Shown here piece by piece: positions 23,165-35,161 of a stretch of DNA of 64,000 nucleotides (position 1 is its first letter; each line of letters opens with the position of its first letter). The translations under genes were made by a program, and so were the position numbers. The stretch is from Vespula vulgaris. Taxonomy: Eukaryota; Arthropoda; Insecta; Hymenoptera; Vespidae. Location of the stretch: positions 3,604,001 to 3,668,000 of the forward strand of contig NC_066588.1 of the NCBI RefSeq assembly GCF_905475345.1, written 5' to 3'. A model generated the notes under the pieces. It was not told the origin of the DNA. It did not search any database and was given only the letters and a program-made list of their open reading frames with translations.

Positions 23165-23192
<28 letters not shown>
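23165..23192. repeat. (CT)n microsatellite
   Basis: About 28 bases of CT within a longer pyrimidine tract at 23100-23230. Confidence 0.93.
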
Positions 23193-23195
<3 letters not shown>

Positions 23196-23332
23196 CTCTC
23201 TATCTATCTCTCTATCCTTCTCTTTCTCGTTTCGTTAATAGAGACAACCTTCTGTAACAATAGCGACGATATCGATGAACGATATCGAATATAATTTCGT
23301 ATTTTCTGCAGAATCTGCAGTTACTGAACTTG

Positions 23333-23370
<38 letters not shown>
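23333..23370. repeat. (AT)n microsatellite
   Basis: About 38 bases of alternating AT. Confidence 0.96.
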
Positions 23371-23373
<3 letters not shown>

Positions 23374-23429
23374 CGTGTATGTATGTATATATGTATATAT
23401 ATAATGGTATGAGAAGAATGACGATTCAT

Positions 23430-25360
23430 CGTCAGATTTTTTTTTTCTGTTTCGTTTTTTTTTTTTTTTTTATTTTGTTATTCCTTTTTTTCTCTTTCCT
23501 CATTTTATTTTATTATTCTTTCTTTCTTTTCACTTTTTTCTTTACTTTCTTTTCTCTTTCTTTCCTTCTTTAAGAAATCTATTTCTTTTTCTCATTCGTG
23601 TTATGTGTTAAGAAACGAATAAAAGAGATTATTGCAAGGGGAAAAGTTTTCAGGATAAAATAAATGTCGTTTTCGAAGTAGGACATAAACGAGGACAAGT
23701 GTTGGAAAAGCTCTGTCGTTAATAGGTACATAAAATAAGTTTTGCTTTCAAAAGTTATCGATCGCTTAATTACCTATTTATAATTCTCTATTGGTTTGAC
23801 ATTGTTTAATTATTGATGAATTATTATTGAAGTATCCTTTTTTTTAGTATCGTTGCAACGAACCTACGTAAAAGTTCGTACGTTTCATCAATCGTTGATA
23901 ATGTAATTAATTATTGTCGGGGGATTTTCTTTTTTTTCTTTTTTTGTCTGTTTTTTAACTCTTATAAAAAGTTTAATTAGTATTAAAAATAATGAAGAGA
24001 AAAATATATACATCGCATTACTTATTTTTTTCTATCTTTTCTTTTTGTTGTATTTTTTTTAATTTGTTTTTTGTTTTCTTTCTCTTCGTCAGAGTCTTGA
24101 TTTCTATCGTCGTCGTTGGGTCGTGGAACACCTTCTATAAACAAATTTTCAAAAAAATGAATTAATTTTCTCGAAGACTTTGGATCTTGCGAGAGAAGAA
24201 TGAAAACAAACAGAAAAAAAAAACAAAAATGAAAGAAACGTTGCTCTACGCTTTCGTCGATTTATTTTTCTTTTTTTTTCTTTTTCTCTTTCTCTTTTCT
24301 TTTCAAGGTAGAATTATAATTTTTAATTGTGTAGAATTATGTAGAACGCCCTGTATAAAGACGAACGTCATTAATAATTCTCTGCGTAGAATTTATAAAG
24401 GCTAGTTTCGAACTCTTCCAAATTACTAAATACTTTCGACGAAAGAGAAAGAAAGTAGAACGTAGGAAGTAGAGATCGAATAAATCTCAGAAAATTCCTT
24501 CGAAAAAGTTAAGAGGTAGTTATTATAGTTAGCTAGCTATAATATTATATAGCTAGCTATAATCGCTTCTGGCGAGGTATCAAAACAAGAAAAGAAAACT
24601 GTCCTTCATCCTTCGTGATAAAGAAATTATTAAAAATTTCGATATCGTCATTATCAATGTTCGGTATTAATATCTTGTTGAAGTTAACAAGCTTGATAAA
24701 CTTCATCGAAAACTTTCTTTTCTTTTCTTTTTTCTTTTTCTTTCTTTTCTTTTTTCGTTTCTTTTCTCTTTTGTCATTTCATCGAAATTTTTTCTCACTC
24801 CGACAATTTTACATACCAAAAATTATCAACAATTTTCTATAGAATAAATATGAACAATTAATATAGATCGATGTCGATATAGAATAATAATAGAAAGTTA
24901 TATAAAAAAAATTGTTATCAATCAAGTAGAGATTCGCGTTATTAAATGAAATTCTGTTAATCTAATCAATATCATTACAAGATTATTTAGATCAAAATAA
25001 AAATTAGACGATCATTAATCAGATCGATATGCATATAATTACGTAAGTACACTATTTATAAAAATTATTAACAATAAAAATTATTATCAAAAAGAAAAAA
25101 AAAAGAGAAGAAGAGAGGAAGAAAACAGAAAAAGAAATAAAAGAAAAAAAAAACGAGCAAAGAAAGAAATCAAAGAATGATAAATTTCGTGAACGTCCTA
25201 TGAAAGTAAGTTGTGCGAAAAAGGTGAGTCCCAAGTTAAATCTGCTTAGTCCAAGAGAGAAAGTGAGAGAGACAGAGACGTATACATATATATAGAAAGA
25301 GAAAGAGAGAGAGAGAATAGTATAACGACAGTTAGTTGGCTGGACTTCGACGGTCATATC
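23430..25360. other. Non-coding stretch
   Basis: It holds T-rich tracts near 23437-23575, 24265-24303 and 24717-24760, and a purine block at 25085-25160. Two pyrimidine tracts end in acceptor-like sequences: cttcgtcag at 24092, with a frame open about 23 codons after it, and tttcaag at 24306, followed directly by GTAGAA. The AT palindrome at 24521-24562 is listed separately. Confidence 0.7.
24521..24562. repeat. Palindrome with two TAGCTAGCTA blocks
   Basis: TTAGCTAGCTATAATA and TTATATAGCTAGCTATAA face each other across a centre near 24543, so each strand can fold into a hairpin. The GCTAGC cores are themselves palindromes. Confidence 0.8.
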
Positions 25361-25800
25361 TCTCTTACACTCGAATGCGAGCGAATCCCTAGAAATTTAT
25401 ACGAACGGTTAGTTCCTGGGATAGTTTAAACGGCTCTTTCATCTCCTCTCCTACTAACTTCTCCCTCCGCCACCCCCTAACCTCCACCTGACCCCTGCAC
25501 CCGTTTCTGTAACCACCCACTCCCACTACTATCCCCATACCCCGTTTATCTCAATCTCTATCTCTCATCGAGACCATCCCCTTCCATCCTTCCTCCTATT
25601 CCTACTACTCCCACTACCTCCCACCTTCCACCCACTCGCCAACTAAATCTCTATATAGTCATACCATCTGCTCGTGTTCTTCTCTGAATCTCTGACACGA
25701 GTCGAAACGACAGGACTTATGCGACCTGGCTAGCGAGTTAGAAGCTTGAGTTAGGTCAGTCGTCGCTTAAACTCTGAATGAACTCCACATACTTCGCTCG
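25360..25800. other. C-rich complex segment without a supported gene
   Basis: The plus strand is C/T-rich and G-poor between 25430 and 25650, then balanced and higher-GC at 25660-25800. An arthropod initiator-like TCAGT occurs at 25756-25760 without a recognisable TATA box or downstream element, so I do not call a promoter. Confidence 0.5.
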
Positions 25801-25836
25801 TAACTTAATCTATCTCTTTATATCTCTCTCTCTCTA

Positions 25837-25874
<38 letters not shown>

Positions 25875-25939
25875 TCTCTCATATATATATATAAATAAAT
25901 TTTTTAAATATAATAAAAAATTTTTAAATATATATGTAC

Positions 25940-25942
<3 letters not shown>

Positions 25943-25985
<43 letters not shown>
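25943..25985. repeat. (AT)n microsatellite
   Basis: About 43 bases of AT, followed by two further short AT runs to 26010. Confidence 0.96.
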
Positions 25986-25988
<3 letters not shown>

Positions 25989-26782
25989 ATATATATATAT
26001 ATTGTATATATATTTTTATTTACATATATTTACATATTATATATATTTTTTAAAAATTTGTTTATTTCTTTTTTTATATATTCATTCATCTTTTTCCTTA
26101 TTCCTTCTTATCATCCAGAATAGAATCAACGAGTTAAATGCGATTCATTCTTCTCGATCAAATTATATACTAATCAATCATAAATTTATAAGTTTTGTTC
26201 AATATCGATACCAATAATGAGTTACGCGTTAAATATTTCATGTTCTTCATCTGTTTTCTTATCTCTTTTCCCTTTCTTTTCTTTTCTCTTTCCTCTTCAT
26301 TTGCCCGAATTAAAATCATAGAAAGAAGTATTCTATATTAACCGTAATAAAAAATTTCGATGGGAAAGCAAATCTTCAAGTCTAATAATAAACGAACAAA
26401 CAAACAAGAAAGAAAAAAGAAGGAAAAAAGGGAGAGAGAAAAAAATTCGAAAAAGAAAATTTTTTCAACATATTATTCTAAGTACTTCTAAAAAGAATTC
26501 GAATTCTCGTCACGTATACTTTCTATACTGCTTGATCTCTCATCTCCATCGTAGGGTCAAAGCTCTCCAACTCACTTGCACCTTTCTCTCTCTTTCTTTC
26601 TCTCTCATTTTTCCTCCCTCTATCTCTTTCTCTCTCTTAGTCGATTCTTAGCGATATCGACCACTCCCAACCCCTCCTCTCCCTCTCCCCTTTATCCCCC
26701 TTATCCTCCTCAACCCTCTACCGTCTACTCGTCCAGACCACCACCCAACGTTTCTCTTTCCTTCTCCTTATCCTTTTTTCAG

Positions 26783-26897
26783 ACAGCTCAGATCGTCCCT
26801 CTCCTGGCACGATTTCGTTGAACGAGCTGTTCGAGCGGAAAAGTGGTGCTCCGAACGTGCAACGTGCACGGCAAGAGAGATTATAGGGGGTAGTTAG
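26783..26897 (+). CDS. Candidate terminal coding exon, unknown
   Basis: A 30-base pyrimidine tract (26750-26780) ends in ttttttcag at 26782, a near-ideal 3' splice site. After it the sequence becomes balanced and G+C-rich. Offset 1 gives 37 open codons (start 26784) to TAG at 26895-26897; offset 2 gives 33 codons (start 26785) to TAG at 26884-26886. Both have ordinary soluble-protein composition rich in Glu, Arg and Ser, and the longer one has two Cys. No strong GT donor lies before the stops, so a last exon fits best. No family is recognised. CT-rich DNA makes acceptor-like sites common here. Confidence 0.25.
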
Positions 26898-26964
26898 AGG
26901 AAAGACGAGGATATGGCTTGACCGTCGTAAAAAAAGAATTAAAAAAAAGAAAGTAAAAAACTAA

Positions 26965-27063
26965 TAATGACAATAATAATAATAATAATGATGATGATGA
27001 TGATGATGATAACGACGATGATAATGATGATGATAACGATGATGACAATGATGATGACGACGA
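26965..27063. repeat. Compound AAT/GAT trinucleotide repeat
   Basis: AAT units pass into GATGAT and AACGATGAT units. The minus-strand Ser/Leu frame is an artefact. Confidence 0.93.
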
Positions 27064-27645
27064 TAGAAAGTTGACAAATTGGTCGCGCATGTAATGGCGG
27101 ATTAATTAAATCGTTATGTTTTAATTTTTTTCATGTAAATGTTTTCACGTTATATTATTTATATCAGTAAAGGTTTACTTTTTTGTACTATTTTTCTTTT
27201 TTTCGTCGTAGATTCTATTCTTTTTTTTCTTCTTTAGATTTAAATTCTAGGATACATGATACAGAAGTTGATTCATGTTTCTGTGTAAAAAGTATCTACT
27301 AATGTGCACGCGTCCATTTTGTTTTCTCCCTTCTTTTTCGTCGAAACTATTTCGTATATGTGTTTCTTTTTTTGTTCTTTTCTTTTCTTTTCTTTGCTCT
27401 TTTCGCTTTTTTTTTTTATTCTTTTTCTTTTTTTTTTTTTTTGTTCTTCTTCTTACTTCTTTTAATACTAAAATGATACGGAAATATTATCTCTTCTGTA
27501 GCACTTACTCTATATTTCCCCGAAGAATATTTCTTATTTCTTGGAAAGGAGAAATATTTGAGATACAAGTTAGTTGACTATACTACGTATGTGTGTATGG
27601 ATATATCCCACTTTATTTACGTAAAAGAGAAAAAGGTAAAGAAGT

Positions 27646-27646
<1 letters not shown>

Positions 27647-27712
<66 letters not shown>
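27647..27712. repeat. Long (GA)n microsatellite
   Basis: About 66 bases of GA. Confidence 0.98.
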
Positions 27713-27713
<1 letters not shown>

Positions 27714-28897
27714 AAACGTTTCTATGATGTGTAACGAAAGAAAATAATTTCTTGAAAATACATTCTGAAAGTATCTTGATGTAATTATCTTTTTTTAAAA
27801 ATGATATGTATGTGAGTGAATGTGCTCGTCTGTTCGTAAATATTGTACGATGTAAGATTCGTTCGTAGATAACTATTAAAAAGAAATGAGAAGAAAAAAA
27901 TAAATTTTTTTCATCTGAAAATTCATTGAATATCATTACTCGTACGAAATATTTAATCATTGTTAAAAAATAAAAAAAAAAAATCAAAGACAAAGACGAG
28001 AGAAGAATTTTGTCTATTTTAATTTTTCCTTTCGTTTCATTTCTTAACAAAAAATTACGTTATATAAAAATCACAGTATCCACTTAGCATCGTAATATAA
28101 TTATATACTGTGTGCTTAGTACAACTTTTACGTTAAAAGCAAGAGGGTAGAAAAAATAATATGGAAAAAAATCGCTTTCAAAGTAGCAATCAAAGTTTTT
28201 GCCAACAGATAAAAGGAAGTAAAACTAAAAGAAAAAGAAAAAAGAAAAAAATAAATAAAACAAATCCATCAAAAGAATAAAAAGAAAGAAAGATATTAAA
28301 AGGTAGATAAACGATATGTCACATGCGAAAAGAGTATCGCCATTCGTTGTAACATCGTTACAACGATAATTGGTAATTAATGATTATAAAAAAAAAAAAA
28401 ATAAAATAAAAAGAAATCGAACGTACAAAAAAAAAAGAATTAAACATGATTATAACAAATAAAAAAATAAAAGGAAATCGAACGCACAAACGAGTATTTA
28501 AGAAAAATATATTTAAGTAAATCTTACAAAGGATATTTCACGTTGAAGAAATGCTAATGTATACAAGAAAAATAGAGAATATGATGAGAACGTTGTTACT
28601 AATGGAAGTAGTGGGGGTAGTTAAGTTAAAAATGAAAATTTCTCTAGCGACTGTCCGTCTATGGTTGCAGAGGTTCCTTCCCTTAGTGGTCGTTAATTCT
28701 CCACGTGCAACCGCGTGACATTAATGGTGCGTTGGGAGTTAGAAGCGACTTTGGGGCTTGGTATTCGTAACACGTTCGGTTAACGGAATGCAGAAATTGC
28801 ATGTACCAAGAAAAATATTCGAAACAGTTTACTTTCTCATAAACTTCATACCTTTCCATTTCTTTTATTATCTATGATTATAAATAGATTATAAAAG

Positions 28898-28900
<3 letters not shown>

Positions 28901-28946
<46 letters not shown>
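28901..28946. repeat. (AT)n microsatellite
   Basis: About 46 bases of AT flanked on both sides by ATAAAAGAAA-like sequence. Confidence 0.96.
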
Positions 28947-28949
<3 letters not shown>

Positions 28950-30092
28950 TATAAAAGAAAAAATCTATGAGAAAATTTATTATCTATAATTATTATCTAT
29001 GATAGTTATTAATCTGTGATGATTATAAAAAAAAAATGATAAATAAGTCAAAAAATGATCAATAAATAAAAGATTCATAGATTTGTTTAAGATTTAATTA
29101 AAAGATTCATAATTTTTTATCCATGCAATTTATAGTCGTTTTATAATTTTTAGTTTTTTCTTTTTTATCTATATCGTTTGGATAATTATTTTGTTATTTA
29201 AGTTTTGTTATACAGGTATACATACATATACGTACGTAATAGATTTACAGTTATGCGTCAATTTTTTTTTTTTTATGATTTTACACATCGTGTAAATCGA
29301 TATAAAACGAAAATAATCGTATCCACAATTTTCTATACGTTTATTATAAATAATAAACATGATACGTTATAATTTATTTTAAATTTCTAAACGTTAACAT
29401 ATAAATTGATTTAAATAATTACGAAATAATTGATAGGCGTATTAAAATATTATCAATTTTTTTTTTTCTATAATAAGTCTCTTTCTTTTATACACATTAA
29501 AAGTTATATTTTTCTTTTTTTTTTTCGATAAAAATCAAACGTCGGAAAATTGAAGATCTGACGATTAAGATATTAGAATGATTTAAATACACGGAAGAGA
29601 GATTGAGGTACGTATTTGAGAAATGCAAGAAACGTGGAGTAGCATTCCTAACATAGAGATAGAGATAATATACATATACATACCTATACCAACGCTATAG
29701 TATACATAGCATCGTGGTAGAGAGAAGGAAGACTAAGGGGTTGCTTAAGCTTCGGCATCCGAGAAACCGTTTAATTTAATCGGCCATTTGAAATTCCTTA
29801 GAGATCACAAATCGTATTTCTCGTATATACACAATACATATATTCTATTGAATTTTCTAATCTTTATAGTCATTTTTTAATTCTTGATTAGACGATCAAT
29901 TTTTATCATTAAAAATAAAAACAAAAAGAAAGAGAGAGAGAGAGAAAATTGAAATACGAAGAATCTTCTTCGAAAAGGTCAAAGTTAGATTCAAAGTTAA
30001 GAAAATAATTGATCGCGTAAGAAAAGAGGAAATTAAAAAAGAAAAAAAGAAAGAAAAGAAAAGAAAAGAAATGAAAAGTAAAAAAGAAATAG

Positions 30093-30212
30093 ATGAATGA
30101 AAGATCAATGACCGAGAAGGAAAAGATGTCGGAACTTTTGAACTCTTTACCTTTGAAAATTATTCCGAATAAACGAACGAAACGGGTAATGAACGGTAAG
30201 TGGGGTACTTAG
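30093..30212 (+). CDS. Candidate small ORF or first exon, 39 codons
   Basis: An ATG directly after an in-frame TAG opens a 39-codon frame with further in-frame ATGs at 30108 and 30126. It contains two KR pairs. A good donor-like CG|GTAAGTGG sits at 30195/30196 inside it, so it could be a first coding exon of about 34 codons. The segment lies just after a purine block and begins a higher-GC stretch (30100-30340). No family is recognised and chance is a fair explanation. Confidence 0.13.
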   Translation: MNERSMTEKEKMSELLNSLPLKIIPNKRTKRVMNGKWGT

Positions 30213-30641
30213 CGTACTTTCTCAAGGACACACTTATCCAGACGCGAAGGAAAAATTTCATCTCTTCCAGGTTGAACTCGTTCAAACTTCATACATTGAA
30301 CTTGGGAAAGTCGATCGTAGTTTATAATACACGATACTCCTAAGCGAATGTTCTGTTATTGTTGTATAGTATTAATATTTTCAATAATTAAATGATTCTA
30401 TTTATATAAAGGGATTCGTTAATTTTTAAAGGACGAAGAAGAAAGATAATAAAAAATGAGAGTAACGATTGTTATTTTTCTATTATTTTTGTCATGGAAT
30501 TATTTTTAATAATCGTCGTAATTTTTTTTTTATTACATTACTTTTTCATTCATTTTTTATCATTTTTAATATGCTAAATTTATATGTTAATTATTGCTCT
30601 AGTAAATATTTATAAACATTCATGTGTGTGTGTAAATAATA

Positions 30642-30677
<36 letters not shown>

Positions 30678-31497
30678 GTATAAGTCTATAAATGTAAAAA
30701 GATAAATATTAATTATATTAAATATATACGTATATGTTTTTTCTTTTTTAAGAAATTTACAGATTAAAAAAAATATATATATATATTTGAATTTTTGAAT
30801 ACAAGAAACTAATTATACTTATCGATTAGTCGAATTAGAAATTTGAAATATTTGTTTGATAATATTTCTATTTATTAATTATTAATTATATAAAATGTTA
30901 AATATTACAATTTTCGAGAATACAACATTAACCATTGGTTAAAATTTAGAAAATTGTGAAAAAGTGTGTATGAAAATGTCACCGGAGCTAATCTCAACCC
31001 TTTTTTTTTTTTTCACTCTTTTCATTTCCCCGAAATGCTCACCCTTCGTTTTCCATTCGCGATACGCAAAAGTACTCTTCTCTTAACAGTCGCCGAGCAA
31101 CCCTTTTGCTTATTTAACCTTTTCCCAGCGTTAGCACTTCTTTCTTTATTTTTCATCTCTCTCTTTCCATCCCTCTCATTTTCTTCCTTTTTCATCCCTT
31201 AAATCTTTTCGTCTGGTCTTTGCAATTTCCAGTATATCTACTGTAAGTTCGTGCCATAGTCATTCGGAGTTTCACTCGAGCGATCTAACTATGTATGAAA
31301 TCGACAGTGGGTATTAGAAGGAAGGAAAGAAAGAAAGATATATAAAAACCAAAAGGTGTGTGTGTATGTGTGTGTGTGTGTAAAAGAAAGATATATATAC
31401 GACAAGAAAATACAAGTAGTGGTATAAATTGTTAAAATATCTATGCATGTGTATGTGTGTGTTAGAGAAAGAAAGATATAGTGTAGAAACTGAAAAG

Positions 31498-31508
<11 letters not shown>

Positions 31509-31548
<40 letters not shown>
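31509..31548. repeat. (GT)n microsatellite
   Basis: About 40 bases of alternating GT, the longest potential Z-DNA tract in the window. Confidence 0.97.
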
Positions 31549-31550
<2 letters not shown>

Positions 31551-31797
31551 AAAATATATGGATACATATATAAATCGTAAAGATATACCTGTATATGTAA
31601 AATAAAAATTTAATCTTAAATATTGTGCGTATGTGTGTACATGCACATACATATGCACTCATGCACATGCATTTTGTATTTTAGTTTCTACGTAACATTA
31701 TATCTTATATATATGTGTGTGTGTGTGTAATTATTATATTTATTATTATATATATTATAATATTATGATATAATAATAATAATTATATCATTATATT

Positions 31798-31798
<1 letters not shown>

Positions 31799-31838
<40 letters not shown>
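31799..31838. repeat. (AT)n microsatellite
   Basis: About 40 bases of AT. Confidence 0.96.
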
Positions 31839-31841
<3 letters not shown>

Positions 31842-32452
31842 AAAAACACAATAACAACACAAAAAAAACATAATAAAATAAAAAACAATTTCGATACAGA
31901 ATATAGTAACTTTCATTCGAACACAAGCAAACAAACTACACCAAATAAAATCCCTATTACTCATATGAATAAATAAAAAAAATATACATACATACATATA
32001 TATAAATGAAAAAAAAGAACAATCGTAAAAAACAAAAGCCATAAAATAACTTGTAAGTGTGAAATGCATGTATATATACATGTAAATTGAAGAAACACAC
32101 GTACGTATATACGAGCAAGATATTTCTCTACATACATGTAAAATGAAAGAATATACGTGTACGTACGTTGTTCATACAGATATGTTTTACAGAGCGAAAC
32201 CCACACATACACATAAGTTCGAAATACATATGTGTAGGTGTAGATACGTATGGTAGAGATGAGAAGGCGTCGGAGTTCTCGGTACAATGGAACATTTTAC
32301 ATTTTTTATACTTGCACGGTGTAACTAATGCCATGAGCTCTATGCACACACGCTCGTAAACGTTCGTCGAGTCGTCTGTTAGGGAATATTTCATGATGCC
32401 ATACATACATACACACACAGACAGATAGACAGACAGACACACATATACACGT

Positions 32453-32455
<3 letters not shown>

Positions 32456-32492
<37 letters not shown>
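32456..32492. repeat. (GA)n microsatellite
   Basis: About 37 bases of GA. Confidence 0.96.
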
Positions 32493-32494
<2 letters not shown>

Positions 32495-32567
32495 ATATGC
32501 GGGCGTGTACTATCTCGTGGTGCATGAACGATGACATTTTGATGTGAAGTTGCATACCTATTTCTTG

Positions 32568-32624
32568 TACCTTCTACCTTCTACCTTCTACCTTTTACCT
32601 TTCTACCTTTTACCTACCACCTAC
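32568..32624. repeat. TTCTACC heptanucleotide repeat
   Basis: Four clean TTCTACC units followed by degenerate TTTTACC and CTACC variants. Confidence 0.9.
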
Positions 32625-33489
32625 AAAGGATGATAGTGAAATCGGACCGACACTACCGACGACACCAAGGATGTTATCATCCTTTTTAACCATGCACAAA
32701 GTTAACCTTTATCGAAGAACCACTTTGCTTTTGCTACTCTTCTATGTATTTACATGTGTGTGTATGTGTGTGTGTGAATGTACGTTGTACCACATCTCCA
32801 CGTATTTATGTACTTGCTAAATTACATTCGATAATAAAGAAACGTTTTTTTTTCTTTTCCTTTTTTTCTTTTCTTTTTTTTCAATTCTTTTTATCTTTTC
32901 ATATTTTCCCGTCTTTTTCTTTTCTTTAAATGTTTTTTTTTGAAATCGCGATTTATGAGAATTAGGAGCTTCGTCTTTTTGGTGTTGTAAAAGAATATGA
33001 AGAAAGTATTATTGATAAAGATGTTCTATAGAAGGATTAGAAATTTGTCGTGTATAGAATATAAAGAAACAAAAGTACATTATGAATAATAATTATTTGT
33101 ATATGATAAGATCGTGAATTATCGCAAATCATAAGTTTTTTAATAAATAATTATTTTAATAAATAATTGTAACGAGAAAAATAAATTTTATATTGATTAT
33201 TACGGTGAAAAAGTGGTGAAGTGTGAAAGAGGAGAAAGAAGATTGCCTTTAAAGATTTAATTTTGAATGAAATTTATTTGAAATCATTTGAATAGTAAAA
33301 TGAAGAAGTTTGAATTAGAAATATTCGTTTAGATTTAAATTATATAAAATCCCAACGAACTTAAAATATAATGTAACAGAATATGATAATCTATGTAAAC
33401 ATACACACACACATATTAACAACGCACACGTACATACCGCATTCTCCTTTATCGATTTATTTTCGATAAGGTGATAAGGCTCGCTCGGT

Positions 33490-33672
33490 TTGTTTATATT
33501 AAAGAATAGAATATTTATAACGTTACCGAGAAAACCTCAGTCTAACACGAGCCGTCGGATTAGAAGCTGCCTTTGTAATCAACAGTTTAGACGTAGTTAC
33601 TTCGTTCAATTGGTACGTACGTACATATATATATATATATTTAAATTAATTACGAATGTAATAAAGTCATGA
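33490..33672 (+). CDS. Open frame, 60 codons, unlikely gene
   Basis: An open frame whose first 40 residues are mixed and Arg-rich (a complex segment at 33430-33620) and whose end reads an AT microsatellite. There is no supporting splice or start context beyond the frame itself. Confidence 0.08.
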   Translation: MFILKNRIFITLPRKPQSNTSRRIRSCLCNQQFRRSYFVQLVRTYIYIYIFKLITNVIKS

Positions 33673-33835
33673 TATACTGTATACATTGTTATATATTATA
33701 TCGTTAGTATAATAATTATTATAGCTATTAATTAATATTATTTCAACTAATACTTATCGACAAAACGAATACGACAGATTTACATACACGTGTATGTATG
33801 TATATGATTCTTAATAATATGATTTTTTTCAAACA

Positions 33836-33869
<34 letters not shown>

Positions 33870-34154
33870 CATACATATATTATATGATTCAAAAACTCTA
33901 ATTTCTTTATTTTTTATTTTTTGACTATACGTACAAGTAGATCGATAAACAATGATAAATAATGATAAATAAAAAATGGATATTTAACGTGAACGATACT
34001 CACGTTGATTCATATAAGACGCTAAATATTGCACGTTGATTCAATGATTATAAGAACGTTCTTTCTTCGGAATAGTCGAAATAGAAAAATCTCTAAATCG
34101 TAATATCGGTATCGTACCGGTGAAAGTTGAAAATCCGTCGCCTCGTATCGTTTT

Positions 34155-34277
34155 ATGGGCTTTCAGAGAATTCATCCTGAGCTTTGGGAAAACCTCTCGA
34201 AAATGGGCAGACGTCTATTGCCTCGTTTACTCGTTCCTCTAAGCCGGGTTACCAGAATGAAGCACTCTCGATCTTGA
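34155..34277 (+). CDS. Candidate small ORF, 40 codons, Arg/Leu-rich
   Basis: It lies in a 300-base island of raised G+C and no simple repeats (34040-34350). The ATG frame runs 40 codons and stays open about eight codons upstream. It is dominated by Leu and Arg with a short amphipathic stretch in the middle. An alternative is an exon beginning after the gctttcag at 34166. Downstream, an acceptor-like cccctttttag at 34396 is followed directly by GTACAT. No family is recognised. Confidence 0.17.
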   Translation: MGFQRIHPELWENLSKMGRRLLPRLLVPLSRVTRMKHSRS

Positions 34278-34412
34278 AGCGCTACTACTTTCTCGACATA
34301 GCTACCAAAATCGACTTGACCCACTAACTTTTACCACCGGGCGAGAAGCATGGCTTCGAACGAAATAGTCTTCTCTTATACATCACCCCTTTTTAGGTAC
34401 ATTATCGACTCT

Positions 34413-34447
<35 letters not shown>
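34413..34447. repeat. (CT)n microsatellite
   Basis: About 35 bases of CT followed by CTAT units to 34490. Confidence 0.95.
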
Positions 34448-34451
<4 letters not shown>

Positions 34452-35041
34452 ATCTATTTATCTATCTATCTATGTATCTATCTATATCTATCTCTTTTCC
34501 TCTTATGTCACGTCACGATAGTCGTTCTTCAAGTTTGAGAAAACTCTAATCCTTTTTTTTTCTTCTTTTTTATATATAAATATATATATATATATATATG
34601 TGATATATAATATGTATTATGTAATAAATATATATATAAGATATGTATAATATATAATAATATAATATATATAATATAATATAATATAATATACATAATA
34701 ATTTATAGTTTCTATCATTAAAAGTGTCGACTTAAAAATGTTCTTTTTTCTTATATATATATTTCTTTTTTTTTTGTTCTTTTTTTTTTTTTTTTAGAGA
34801 CGTCATACGATTTAATGCAGGTATATATCTACGATAAAAATCAATTTTACTCGTGATAGATCATAGATATTGTGATATAAATCATGTTTCTACGTACATA
34901 TGTATACATATGTACATTTGCGGTTGATAAATAGATTGCAAATATTTACAATGGGTAACCCGTTACGATGCACTCGAATTTAAATCCAAACTACTTAAAG
35001 GTGCTATAATGGTAAAAAATGGTACAGATAGGAAAATGGAC

Positions 35042-35161
35042 TCTCGAATCGCGTTCGAGAATATATCGTTCAACGTCGAATTCGCATTACGAAAGTAAAT
35101 AAAATATTCGCGTGTCGATAGAATGCGAATGGGAGCTTGACTAGTTTGAAAAAGTAGCTCC
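35042..35161. other. Cluster of three inverted repeats
   Basis: TCTCGAA at 35042-35048 pairs with TTCGAGA at 35054-35060 (5-base loop). ATTCGCATT at 35080-35088 pairs with AATGCGAAT at 35122-35130. GGAGCT at 35132-35137 pairs with AGCTCC at 35156-35161. All stems are perfect and lie in a non-repetitive segment, which is also open for 66 codons on the minus strand (34963-35163). Confidence 0.6.

Larger units (their letters stand above)
27100..30090. other. Non-coding stretch
   Basis: It holds a pyrimidine tract at 27355-27460, (GA)n at 27647-27712, purine blocks near 28205-28295 and 30035-30090, and (AT)n at 28901-28946. A complex segment at 28600-28810 contains CACGTG at 28703-28708 in the phrase CTCCACGTGC, also seen near 7032. 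No exon is supported. Confidence 0.75.
30350..33420. other. Non-coding stretch with GT/CA repeats
   Basis: It holds (AT)n near 30644-30673 and at 31799-31838, GT tracts at 31352-31382, 31509-31548 and near 31718-31729, (GA)n at 32456-32492 and a TTCTACC heptamer repeat at 32568-32624. Minus-strand Thr/His/Tyr/Ile frames are translations of these repeats. Confidence 0.8.

Noticed and set aside
24265..24312. Second recursive-splice candidate, tttcaag|GTAGAA
   Set aside because: The acceptor is good but GTAGAA is a poor 5' splice site, and T-rich tracts make such junctions common here. The junctions at 29215, 35491 and 44334 are rejected for the same reason.
25751..25790. Arthropod initiator TCAGT as a promoter
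   Set aside because: No TATA box or downstream promoter element at the right distances, and the pentamer is frequent.
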